Source: Oscheius tipulae
Taxonomy: Eukaryota; Nematoda; Chromadorea; Rhabditida; Rhabditidae
Length of the DNA: 64,000 nucleotides
Direction of reading: 5' to 3'
NCBI GenBank assembly: GCA_037178975.1
Contig: JASJZH010000003.1
Span: 6,262,001 to 6,326,000 of the forward strand
A program made the position numbers and the translations under genes. How positions within the stretch are numbered: the first letter of the stretch is position 1; every line of letters begins with the position of its first letter. This document shows, one piece after another, positions 11,001 through 20,633 of this stretch. The notes under the pieces are model-generated. The model was given only the letters and a program-made list of their open reading frames with translations. It had not been told where the DNA came from and made no database searches.

Positions 11001-14000
11001 AATCGTCGAGTAGGCACCATAACCTTGGGATACCAATATATTTGGTCGTAAAATAAAGAAAGAACAGTATTTTTGTCTAATGTGAACATTTTCAGCCGTG
11101 TCACAGCCGATGCTAGGAGGCTCGTTTGGCCTGGCTCCTACTCCTCCGCCGATTCCTACCCTGCTCAACGAGGTAAGAATTTGACTAGAACCTCCTCTCT
11201 TTTTTTTCTCTCGAGGAGGGGGGCGTGGCTGACGGCTAGCCGCCCTGCAGATCGATTCGGGTCACATAACGTGAGCAGATGCGTGTTGGTCGGTGCTTCT
11301 TCATCTGTCCATGCATATTTCTCTTTTCCCTGTATTCTTTCTCACACTTGAAAGTCGCAACTTTTTCGAAATGCTTCTGTTTATGGCTTCGAACTAGTCA
11401 TTTTGGCAACGTTAATTGGAAATGCTTGTTTATAGCCAGTAATTCGTTTAGCGAACTACTCTAAAACTGTTCACTTGCCTTGTTACTAGAAACATGCATT
11501 CAATTTCAAAAGTTCCTTGCAAACTCCCCCTCCTCTTTTTTTTCATAATCGATGCGGAGCCTTTTCTCACCCCGTCCAAATTCTCATGTACCGCTAGGAA
11601 CTTGCAGCTGTTCCACGTGTCTCCATTTATCGCGCAAAAAGTCATAAGATAAGTGACCCCTGCCGAGAGGCTATTTTCTGTTGTAAAGTGTGGTCACTAT
11701 ATCTTTCCCGCTCGCTCCGAGTCCGGTTTCTGGAAAGACGAGATCAGTCTTATCTGGGCTGCCTCAAGGGACGCCATGGAGGCTGTCAATTCCGTGCTTC
11801 CTCCTTATCTGGCGTCTTATTCTAGCCTTGTTTGCCAGGTCACTCTCTAAATGACGAAATCCTTGAAACATTGCTGTTTATCTTGAACTCCCCCTGTGCT
11901 GTAATGTTGTGTTTTAGCTGTGATCTGTGGACCCTTAATCGCCACTTCTCTGCCACGTGTAACTGCGTTCAAGACGTCGTAGTTTTTGAGCTCAGATGCG
12001 TCCTTTGTGATCCGGGGCCCGCGAATCGTACCGCGCTGCGCCACCCTTTTTTGTTGACATTCTCCCCGCTCACACTAGGCGGGCGGTGCTGTCTTACTTA
12101 GCCGTAATGGTGCCAACCATGGGAAGATGGCCCCCTCTTTCCCTTCCTTTACTTTAATTTTATTGATTACTTTATGATGGAATAGCTCGAAATCAAAGTT
12201 GACCGCGAAATCTTCCCGCAGATAGTATCTCCGATTGACAATCTGAACAAGAGAATTCCCACTAACTGACATCCATATGATCATTGGTTTGAGACTTTTT
12301 TATCGCGACGGTTACGTGGCATTTTCTCTCGAACGACATCCTATTTCAATGACTAATCTTGTCTTTTTCAGACTGTCAAGTGCCCTCTGTGCCTCGAGCC
12401 GTTTCGTGAGCCGAAGGTCCTCGCCTGTTTTCATTCGTTCTGCAAAGGTTGCCTGGAGAGACAGTTAGATTCCGCCGAACGGATTATCTGCCCGCAGTGT
12501 CATATGGAGACCCAATTGAGGTACTATTTTTTATATTAAAAAATAAAACATTGAAATTCAGCGTACACCTCGGTCTCGATTCGCTCCTGCCCGACTATGG
12601 CCTGGATTCCGTGCTGTCGCGCCACTACAGTCTAGACGACAAGGGACTGCTGTTCGGCAGTCCGAGCTCAGCCTCCTCATCTCCTCCTTTGTCCGACTCG
12701 CCGGTTGACCATGTGGGTCGCTTCACCGAGCTCGTATGATCCTTATAGTTTCCTTTTGAAATATTTGGTTAAGATGTCGGCCACTAGTCTGAATCACAAC
12801 ACCTGTACCGGCTGCAAGAGCGGCGAGATCGCCTCGGCCTTCTGCCAGGACTGTTCACATTTCCTCTGTTCCAACTGCAAGATGGCCCATCAGTTCATGC
12901 ACTGCTTCGAAGGTCATCGTGTCCAAGAAATCCAGACCAATTCCATCTCTCCGCCTTCGCTCAATGTGGCGAGCAAGACGTGCAACTGTCTCCAGCACCG
13001 ACAGCAGGCTCTTCGCTTCTTCTGTCTCAGCTGCAACTTAGCCATCTGTCGCGAATGCACCCTCGTCGATCATGCCGCCCCTGCTCATCAATACGAGCCG
13101 ATTCAGGAGGTGAGCCTGCACCACAGGTCTTCTTTTTTGTCCAAAAAATTTGGACAAAAACCAGACCTGATGCCAGGTCATGACTCAGTAAAGTTGGCGA
13201 GCATATCCTTTAAATGGATGCGATGACCCTTCCCAGCAAAGAAATCCACGCGTGAGTGGATCCGCTGGTAGTCATGGTGCGGTACGTCCTTTCCTTTACG
13301 TAGTTTTGTATAGATGTTCATTTTGACTGGAAGCATAAAAACATTTCCAGGTAGCGGAGAAGCAAGTGGCGATCATGGAACGTCTTGTGGACGAGGCTCG
13401 CATCAAGCACCAGGAGATGCTGGACGGATTTAAGCAGGTGGACGCCTGTCAACAGCGTCTCACCGCCTGTCTCAGCCGTGCTCACGCCCAGTTGGACGAG
13501 AATGAGGCCGTCTTGAAGAAGGCTGTCGAGGAACAACGTCGTCAGCTCCAAAAGGACATGGAAGCCGCTTACAGCTCGAAACAGGTGTGTGATTAATGAT
13601 CTTTTGGTCTGTCTGTTTGAGTAAGATGTTATTGTCTTCGTGTATAGACTGCATATAGTGAAGGCCCGCTGGCCCTCATGGTCATTGTGTGTATATAGGC
13701 CTCACACCTGTCAGCAGCCTTCCTGCAAACACGGGGAGGAGGCCGCCGAATTCACCATCCAAAATGGGTCCCACTTACCGGGGGAGAGGATGACCTTTAC
13801 CGGACTCGTTGGTGCGGAAACTATCCCAAAGTTGATCACGAGGGGATAACAACGAATTTCAGGTTCAACTCACGATGGTCGACAAGCGGATCCAGCAGAT
13901 GTCGGAGAAGCTCGGACAGACGATCGAGTTCACCTCTCGTCTCGTAAAATACGCCACCCCAACGGAGGTCATGGTATTCAAGCAGCTGCTCGATACCCGG

Positions 14001-15868
14001 CTCAACTTCTTCCTCAACTACAACCCCGATGTTTGTTTACCTTTATATTTTCAACAGGTTTTTTTTAGCAAGTGACGAGCGCCTTGGTCAACTCGATGGA
14101 TCTCGATGTTCCCTCGGTCAATGCCCCTCTTGCCAAGCAGTCCATTGTCAATCTGATGGGGGCTGTTCGTGGAAATGCCTCAGAGTGGAATCCTTCCAAC
14201 ACCATCTCCATTCCACAGCCAGCCATGCCTCCGACCCCAATCGGTCGTCCTCCTAGCCGTCAGGTATTATTTTATCCGAATTAATCGTATTTCAATCAAT
14301 TTAGCAGCTCGGTCGTTCGCCTCCGACAGCTCACAGCCTGCCCACAATGAGCAATCTGGCCACGAATGTCTTCTCCGATTCTAGCCTGCTGAGACCAAAA
14401 GAATTTGAAGGCAGCAGCCAATCTCTCGGCCCGTTCACGAGCGAGCCTTTCAACCAGTACGACAAGTGGTCTTTGGGCGTCGAGCCGAGTCTCGGTCTTC
14501 TGGACAATGGGAACCTCGATGACAGCAAGAACGACTCGATGTACCCACCCAGTCGCTCCCAGGTCAAGCGTCAGAAGATGATCTACCACTGCAAGTTTGG
14601 AGAGTTTGGCGTGATGGAAGGACAGTTCACCGAGCCTTCGGGAGTCGCTGTCAACGCTCAGGGCGATATTGTCGTTGCGGATACCAACAACCACCGTATC
14701 CAGGTTTCTTATACCATTTACTGATGCTAATATAAAAATTTAGGTGTTCGACAAGGAGGGACGCTTCAAGTTCCAGTTTGGCGAGTGCGGAAAGCGTGAC
14801 GGCCAGCTACTCTACCCGAATCGAGTAGCTGTGAATAAGCTGACCGGCGATTTTGTCGTTACGGAGCGTTCTCCCACCCACCAGATCCAGGTCTACAACC
14901 AGTACGGACAATTCCTTCGCAAGTTCGGAGCCAACATTCTCCAGCACCCTCGCGGTGTCACCGTCGATAGCAAGGGCCGAGTCGTCGTCGTCGAATGCAA
15001 AGTGAGTCTATTTTTTTGTCAAGAAGGGGACCTACTTCTGACGCGCAAATCCTCCCAATGTATTGACACATTCGAGATTTCTTTTGTCGAGCACGGCCCC
15101 CTGCCTACTCTGCGTCTCTGCCTCCCGCATTGACCTCCTTCGCGAAGGGAAATATTTGATCATAGAGACACAGTGGTCATGGGGAAATGAAACATTTCAG
15201 GTGATGCGCGTGATCATCTTCGACATGTTCGGAAACATTCTGCAGAAGTTCAGCTGTTCTCGCTATCTCGAATTCCCCAACGGCGTGTGCACCAATGAGA
15301 AGAACGAAATTCTCATTTCCGACAATCGTGCTCATTGTATCAAGGTTTGTTTTTTATGGTACGTGTCAATAATTACAATTTTTAAGGTCTTCTCGTACGA
15401 AGGGCAGTTCCTGCGCCAGATCGGTGGAGAAGGCGTCACCAATTATCCGATCGGAGTGGCAATCAACTCGGTTGGAGACGTCGTCGTGGCCGACAATCAT
15501 AACAACTTCAACCTGAGCGTCTTCTCTCAGGTATGGAATTGACCTCCTACCAGAATAAGTGGCGGTGACCGGGGTTTATTGAAAGAGCGCGTTTTATGAC
15601 CAGCAATTTGGGTGTTCATTTGCGGGCTGCCGCGCACATGGCAACACTACCTTTGTTATTGGGTGTGTGCGCCGTGTCCTTGTCTCTTTTCCGTACCAGG
15701 CCGTATACGAGGATATGATTTCAGGACGGCACGATGATTGGAGCTCTGGAGTCGAAGGTCAAGCACGCCCAATGTTTCGATGTGGCTCTCGTCGATGATG
15801 GCTCGGTCGTTCTGGCTTCGAAGGATTACCGCCTCTACTTGTACCGCTTTCAGCAAGGAGCTCAGTAA
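5070..15868 (+). CDS. ncl-1: NCL-1/Brat-type TRIM-NHL protein
   Basis: Fourteen exons join in phase into 858 aa: 5070-5113, 9843-9976, 11096-11172, 12372-12520, 12562-12712, 12774-13109, 13351-13584, 13863-14030, 14069-14263, 14305-14703, 14744-15001, 15201-15344, 15387-15530, 15725-15868. Order of domains: acidic/serine-rich N-terminus; C3HC4 RING at about 89-130 (CPLCLEPF.., CFHSFC, CPQC); two B-boxes at about 196-295; coiled coil to about 430; then a six-bladed NHL propeller at about 589-858, beginning MIYHCKFGEFGVMEG. The NHL domain is almost identical to Drosophila Brat and C. elegans NCL-1. Known role: a translational repressor that binds mRNA through NHL, limits ribosome biogenesis and nucleolar size, and works with Pumilio/Nanos. 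The RING is present, as in NCL-1 and unlike Brat. The start ATG is inferred, since exon 1 is only 44 nt, but the phase fits. Length matches NCL-1 (about 850 aa). Confidence 0.93.
5114..9842 (+). other. 4.7-kb first intron of ncl-1
   Basis: This intron is about 100 times longer than the usual intron here. I find no nested gene with a recognisable product, although several open frames of 60-150 codons occur on both strands without homology. It holds GA/CT-rich runs (for example near 9141-9160) and is the obvious place for enhancers or an alternative promoter. The splice is supported by phase only: two bases of a Leu codon at 5112-5113 are completed at 9843. Confidence 0.6.
10008..10180 (+). repeat. 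Dispersed repeat, copy 1 (in ncl-1 intron 2)
   Basis: This segment matches 33811-33981 in the same orientation. Both open with TCTACT(C/T)CTAAAG, share a core reading (A/G)ACAAGTCAGCTTTT.GGGGAAACTTGGGAACTTA..CTATTGGAGAAG, and end near GGCTGGTA. Neither copy encodes a protein. A weaker match to the opening (GTGGTGTCCGT) is seen at about 25610, inside brc-1. Confidence 0.8.
13117..13164. repeat. Intronic hairpin in ncl-1
   Basis: Within the intron 13110-13350 the sequence CAGGTCTTCTTTTTTGTCC is followed closely by GGACAAAAACCAGACCTG, giving an imperfect stem of about 21 bp around an AAAAAATTT loop. It may influence splicing or simply be a degenerate repeat. Confidence 0.7.
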
Positions 15869-16519
15869 GGCTACGAGCTTTGCCGGCCGGACCGGCACCT
15901 TCCCCCCCTGTAATTTTCTCCCAGACATCAAAAAAAGAATAGCTAGAAATCTCGTCCTTGTGCAAAATAGTGTTCTCTTCTGTTGTTCTCCCCCCGCCCT
16001 GTTTGTTATATGTTTTGGTTGGTTTTAGCCCCCTTTTTCTAATGAGAGACACATTTTTCATAAGTATACAAGAGACGTTATTCCGCCCAACACCCCAGTT
16101 GCCACAGCGCGCGCGTAATCTCTTTTTGTTATTTCGGGCTTCACCCCCTCTGTTATATAACTGTATAATGCATTAATTTATTGTTGCCCCCTCTCCTCTT
16201 ATGTATAGAATCGCGCATTGGGTGCTCCAGAGGCACGGGATGTCTCTGCCAGTTCCCTTTCCCACAAGAATTGTTGCTGTTTTTGTTAGCAAGTGAGCGT
16301 GCTGCCGGCCAGTCAGTAAGAGCGAAAGTCCGTCCGTGGTGCACAGTTTCCCCCTCTCTTTTTTCCCCAAGCTATATTCTACTGTCCCCCGGTCTTTCAC
16401 CAATCTATTCTTTAACATAGTTTTTCTATCGTCCCCTCCTACTGTTTTAAGTATTGTTTTAACTAACGAGCACTGTTTTAGATTTGTTTTAAGATAAAAA
16501 AGTTTCTGAATCTCTTATT
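15869..16519. other. Convergent 3' region between ncl-1 and the ACS-like gene
   Basis: This holds the ncl-1 3' UTR and the downstream end of the minus-strand gene. It is rich in T and CCCC runs and contains no supported coding exon. I see no AATAAA; the AAGATAAAAAAG near 16490 is the closest A-rich site. Confidence 0.55.
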
Positions 16520-17930
16520 TTATTGCATACTGAGATAAGATGTAGTTGTAGCAATCTCTGCTCCAGGGAAAGCCTTTCCAGCCAACTTTTCTTGCCCTTC
16601 GCAAACGAGAACACTCTCCAAACTTTCAGTATCCACGAAACCGAGATATTCCGGATCGATCTCAGCCTCTGCCAGGATGAGAGTCTTCACCTGCAAAATA
16701 AGTTGTTGACTGGAGGCATCGCCAAGGCGATGAGAACCGGATAACAACTAACAAATGGGGCGATTTTAGCTGCTACAGCTTGGGAAATATAAGATTTCTG
16801 GGGGCTATTTTGCAATTCGAAGAGATCAAGGGATACGCTGACGGGAAAGGTCGAGTCGTTTGCCTTGTCCACCTAGTCTAACTGATTGCCGTCACATAAA
16901 ATCCGGTAAAAGGTATTGCTCCACAACCTCAGAATGTCTTTTTCGGCCGGGAAAGAAGCTTTGAAAATATGAGAAACGTACGTTTTAAAGAGGTGCAGCT
17001 GATATTAGGCGGGCGGAGCTAAAGAGTCCCAGTGCTAAGGGACTAGCTTTCACAGGTATAGGACTATTGCTATTGACTTACCTGATACTTTCGAACAATG
17101 TGTGCAATCCTAGCGCTGTCGGGGTAGTCGAACCGACCCTCGTACTGAAGATCGATTGTTTTCATCTATCTAAAAGGTAGTACCTGAACCAAGGGTACTC
17201 CGCTGAGCCAAACGGACAGAAGAGACAGTAACCCCACTTCATTCTCTGGGTGTACGAGAGAAAAGACGGGTCCTGGCACGATGGTTTTCCCGATCTTTGT
17301 AGTTATATCCAGCTCGAACAGGGCCCGAAGCTCGCTCCCATCTCTGAAATTTCATACTCTGGTCTAGGCGAGCAAACATGAGAGAGCTCTCTCGTCTACC
17401 TAAACCCCAGCCAAAAAACGACTCTCAAGACCACCCAGTTTTTGCCTTTGTCAATAGGCGAGAGAAGAGAGAGAGAGGCGCTCGGAACGGCCCCGGCTGT
17501 CCACGGCCCGGTAAAAACGCCATGTGCTGTAAAAGAGACAAAACGCCAGCTACATGACAACCGCGGGAACGAGAGGGACCGACATTCATTGAAGGTTGAA
17601 ATCTTGGTTTTGGAGGGTCAGTTGTCAGGATAAATCGCCAGTATGAAACGGATAATAGGACGTTATGGTGTGGAACCTATGGCAGAGGTAGTTTGTTAAT
17701 GGGAACATGACTAGAGAGAACTGACACACGGACTTGGGTGAAAGAAATAAAGACACAGTACATCTAAACAGAGCCAAGGAAAGTAGGAAGTTTGAAATGC
17801 ATTCAGCAGATAAGTTCAGTGTCTTGTTGTCTTGCTATCGGCTCTTCCTATGGCATAGAGACCAATTAGATTGAAGAGCAAAAAGTAAACAGAAACAAAC
17901 TTTAGTAACTACCCAAACAAAAATAACTAA

Positions 17931-18236
17931 TTGTCTTTCCTGTCAAGTCTAATCATCCCAGTGAAACTCTCCCAGCGAGCGACAGTCTTCTCGCTTTCTC
18001 GACTCGCACCAAGGGGTGGCTATGAAGGATTCGGAATGCCGACGACCTACGGTAGCTATGGAGTATATGGCGGAATGGGAGGCTACTACGGCGGCATGGG
18101 ATACGGAATAGGCTATGGAGGATATGGAACGTACGGATACGGAATGCCCTACTACAGTGGCTACTACGGCGTGGGACTGGGTCTTCCTGGATGCATGGGA
18201 CTCTGCATGTGCGCTAACCCCTTCTGCTGGTGCTAA
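17931..18236 (+). CDS. Gly/Tyr-rich small protein, 5' end uncertain
   Basis: A frame open from about 17931 to the stop at 18234-18236 carries a GYGG/YGGMGGYYGG-type repeat of glycine and tyrosine and ends in a cysteine cluster, GCMGLCMCANPFCWC. Such short Gly-Tyr proteins in nematodes are usually secreted cuticle or antimicrobial (caenacin-like) peptides. No in-frame ATG precedes the repeat: the first is at 18036, within it. A leader exon with the signal peptide is therefore probably upstream and was not found. AATAAA at 18258-18263 supplies a polyadenylation signal. The gene lies inside the 1.7-kb intron (17344-19045) of the degenerate synthetase, on the opposite strand. Confidence 0.55.
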   Translation: MSFLSSLIIPVKLSQRATVFSLSRLAPRGGYEGFGMPTTYGSYGVYGGMGGYYGGMGYGIGYGGYGTYGYGMPYYSGYYGVGLGLPGCMGLCMCANPFCWC

Positions 18237-18257
18237 CTGATTGTTTGTGCTGATCAA

Positions 18258-18263
18258 AATAAA
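18258..18263 (+). promoter_or_regulatory. Polyadenylation signal AATAAA
   Basis: This canonical hexamer lies 22 bases after the stop codon of the Gly/Tyr-rich gene. Confidence 0.7.
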
Positions 18264-19931
18264 GACTGCTGACCGAAACCTCGTGTCCATTCTTGTTGTG
18301 TTCCATCCTGGCTGTGTTACTCTGCTATAGCGACGACGGACCTATTCTTGCTTCGTTAGAACTTTCGTATCGCCTTGCGCTGTGCTTGCTGGACTAGCTG
18401 AACCTACTGTGTCTCTTCTTCACATTGGTTTACTTCTGTAGATATAGTCAGAAACTTTTGGGGGTCTCTTGTTGATCACCCTTTATTCTGGAACATTCTC
18501 AGTCGGACGGTGCAACCCTCTTTCCATCCCTTCTACAGTGGTAAAGCTACGCTTACAGACGCCAGTTGCACTACCCTTTTGATCGAAAACTAATACTCCT
18601 GTTTGCAGTCCAGAAGAAAACAAGCCTTTCGAAAAGCTGCTCTTTTTGCGGTCTCTTTTTTCGGTCAGCTAACCATGTTCTTTTTTGCAGGGGAGAGAGA
18701 ATATTTGAGGCCAGACGAACGACGGCCATTACCAAGCGGCAATTGACAGACAGGACTAGCGATCACTGTGACCTTTTGGGTTTTTGGGGTGAACTCTGTC
18801 AACGGTTGAGGGGTTTTTAGGGTCAAAGTAAAAGAGTTTCAGGGGTTTGTGAGACGTTGATCACTGCTACCTAGAACATTTCGGCAAGTTATATGGTCTT
18901 TGCATATCTGGCTTGTACAACCCGGCTACTGTACGGAGTATCAACTGTTACGTAGCACTGCTGACTTCCACATACTCTCTTGCCCTTGATCAGTTAATTG
19001 ACTCTTGACTGAAACTACCTCGTCTAATTGGGAGATCAAACTTACTTGCTGGGCAACAGCACAATATTCTTCTCCTTCACTAGCTCCCTCTCTTGTAGTC
19101 CCTCAATCTTCACCTGCCGGATTTCCTCGCTCCACTCGACGTCCCTTCCTTCCTTTATCGACCACTGAAATCATCGGGCATTCCCCTAGGTTCATTCTCT
19201 TTTGTTCTTCCATCAGGCGGGTGGGTGGCCAGAGCCGTCGCCTGACGTCGTTATCTCTCCCAGAGCAAAAAACGCCCAAAAAGATGGGTAACCTGCTCTT
19301 CCTTTCAGCGAACAGAGGACTGTCAAAGAACACAGACCTCGATTCCGTAGAAGGGTCTTCGGGCCGGAATGAGTTCTTCTGGAGGCGGAACACCCGGATT
19401 GGGAGCAGTGTGGCGGATGACTAAGGTGTGTCGGACACTGGTCTCTGACAGAACGGAATCCAGTAGTTCATAGGTCTTCTGGAGTGACTGACCCAGCCAG
19501 TAGGCATCTACCGTAATCACCAGAGACGGTCTTCCCTCCAAAATCACATTTCTCAGTCTATTATTATCAGTAGTTCCAGAGTCCTGAACTCTGACTCATT
19601 CTTTCTCCAAAAACTCTCTTACCAGCGGAATGACTGTGATGCCTGCCTTGAAAGCCGCCAAAATGGAGAGAGGCAACTGGATGACTTGAGGCAGGTACAG
19701 CAGAACTGACTCACCCTGTAAGCTCTTGCTAGAAACGTCTTTATTTGATCAGACTTCCTGACAGTACTTTTTCATTACGATGGCAATCTTGTCGACCAGG
19801 ACATGGACAGTGGTCAGGGAGAGCTGACAACAATCATGAACAGGCTCGTCCCAGTAGTTTCCTTCCCTAAATAATGCTTAAAAAAATTGTCGAGAATATC
19901 CTGAATATTTTTAGCCAGAGAAACAAGACAT

Positions 19932-20012
19932 TTTCTGCACAGGATTCGGACCAGTCACCGTCAGATTCGTAAACTAGAGCATTAGCCGCTTGGCCACTTT
20001 TACAAACTTTCA
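19932..20012 (-). other. tRNA-like remnant (A- and B-box) in an intron
   Basis: Read on the minus strand, TGGCCAAGCGGCTAATGC resembles the A-box/D-arm of a tRNA, and GGTCCGAATCC about 30 bases later resembles the B-box/T-arm (consensus GGTTCGAATCC). The T-stem pairs with one mismatch. The anticodon and acceptor stems do not pair, so this is not a working tRNA; a tRNA pseudogene or tRNA-derived SINE fragment is likely. Confidence 0.5.
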
Positions 20013-20633
20013 AAGAACTCATCTACAGCGCGATTTCTAATGCAGAAAATATTGAAACTCAGCTCGTCAAGACGTGGCTGCTTGTATATTGCTGAGTTTT
20101 TTTTACTTCTCTCAAGTGTTCAGACTCCGACACTGTACTCTCCTTTGGGACAGAAGTTAGTTTTCCATCGAAAAACAACTTTTTTCCTTCAATAAAATGT
20201 TTCAAGGAAAATACTGGCTGTCTTCTAGCGCGGAAAACCTTTACCAGAGAAGAAAATCCCGATCATAATCCTCCTCAGCAGACTTCAAATGACAATCAAG
20301 ACAGCGACGGACGATATCCATTGGCAGAAACAGATTGTAGCAATGACAACGGAGGGGTATGTCGACAATGATTGCCTCAGATCGAGAAACAATTATCCCT
20401 AATTCCCTCGATTCGAAGGAATCCATCTGAAAGGATCGAAGTCAGGGGACCAGTAAGAAATGCATGCAGTTTATTATTTTTCTATAATCTACAGAATGTC
20501 ACGAAGTTTCAATTGTTTTGACTAAAGAGATACCAATTTTGGAATTACAGGAGTGTATACCAGGCTAAATTGTATTACAGATCGGGTTACGTAAATTACA
20601 GAGAGGGAGAGATCTTTTTTCTGGGGGTGGTAT

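Larger units (their letters stand above)
16520..20426 (-). pseudogene. Degenerate acetyl-CoA synthetase paralogue (pseudoenzyme or pseudogene)
   Basis: Exons (minus strand) 20426-20245, 19866-19755, 19715-19615, 19557-19338, 19164-19046, 17343-17184, 17144-17082, 16998-16753 and 16690-16520 keep phase and would give about 457 residues against 680 in the adjacent intact synthetase. Segments align in order with that enzyme: FLLWEGN for YIWEGN, GESVLLYLPQV for [11 protein letters not shown], the ITVDAYWLGQSL region, GVPLVQYEGRFDYPDSARI for the [11 protein letters not shown] region, and a C-terminal VAAKIAPF. The P-loop [11 protein letters not shown] is replaced by LLPSKDGSELR, about 200 residues including WQTETGG and TGDG are absent, and the C-terminal PKTRSGK lysine motif is gone, so adenylation should be impossible. 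An in-frame TAG lies at 16873-16875 unless a long intron with a GTTTCT donor removes it. Several donors are weak (GTTTTT, GTCTGA, GTCTGT). Whether it is a live pseudoenzyme or a decaying gene is open. Confidence 0.62.

Noticed and set aside
12713-12773. Separate gene starting at ATG 12774 (B-box/NHL protein without RING)
   Set aside because: The upstream RING exons join in phase through a normal 61-nt intron, and the full model has the length and domain order of NCL-1.
16520-16690. Possible pantothenate synthetase (PanC) C-terminus, which would suggest horizontal transfer
   Set aside because: The resemblance (AEAEIDPEYLGFVDTESLE) is slight, and the exon joins in phase to segments that align with the C-terminal domain of acetyl-CoA synthetase.
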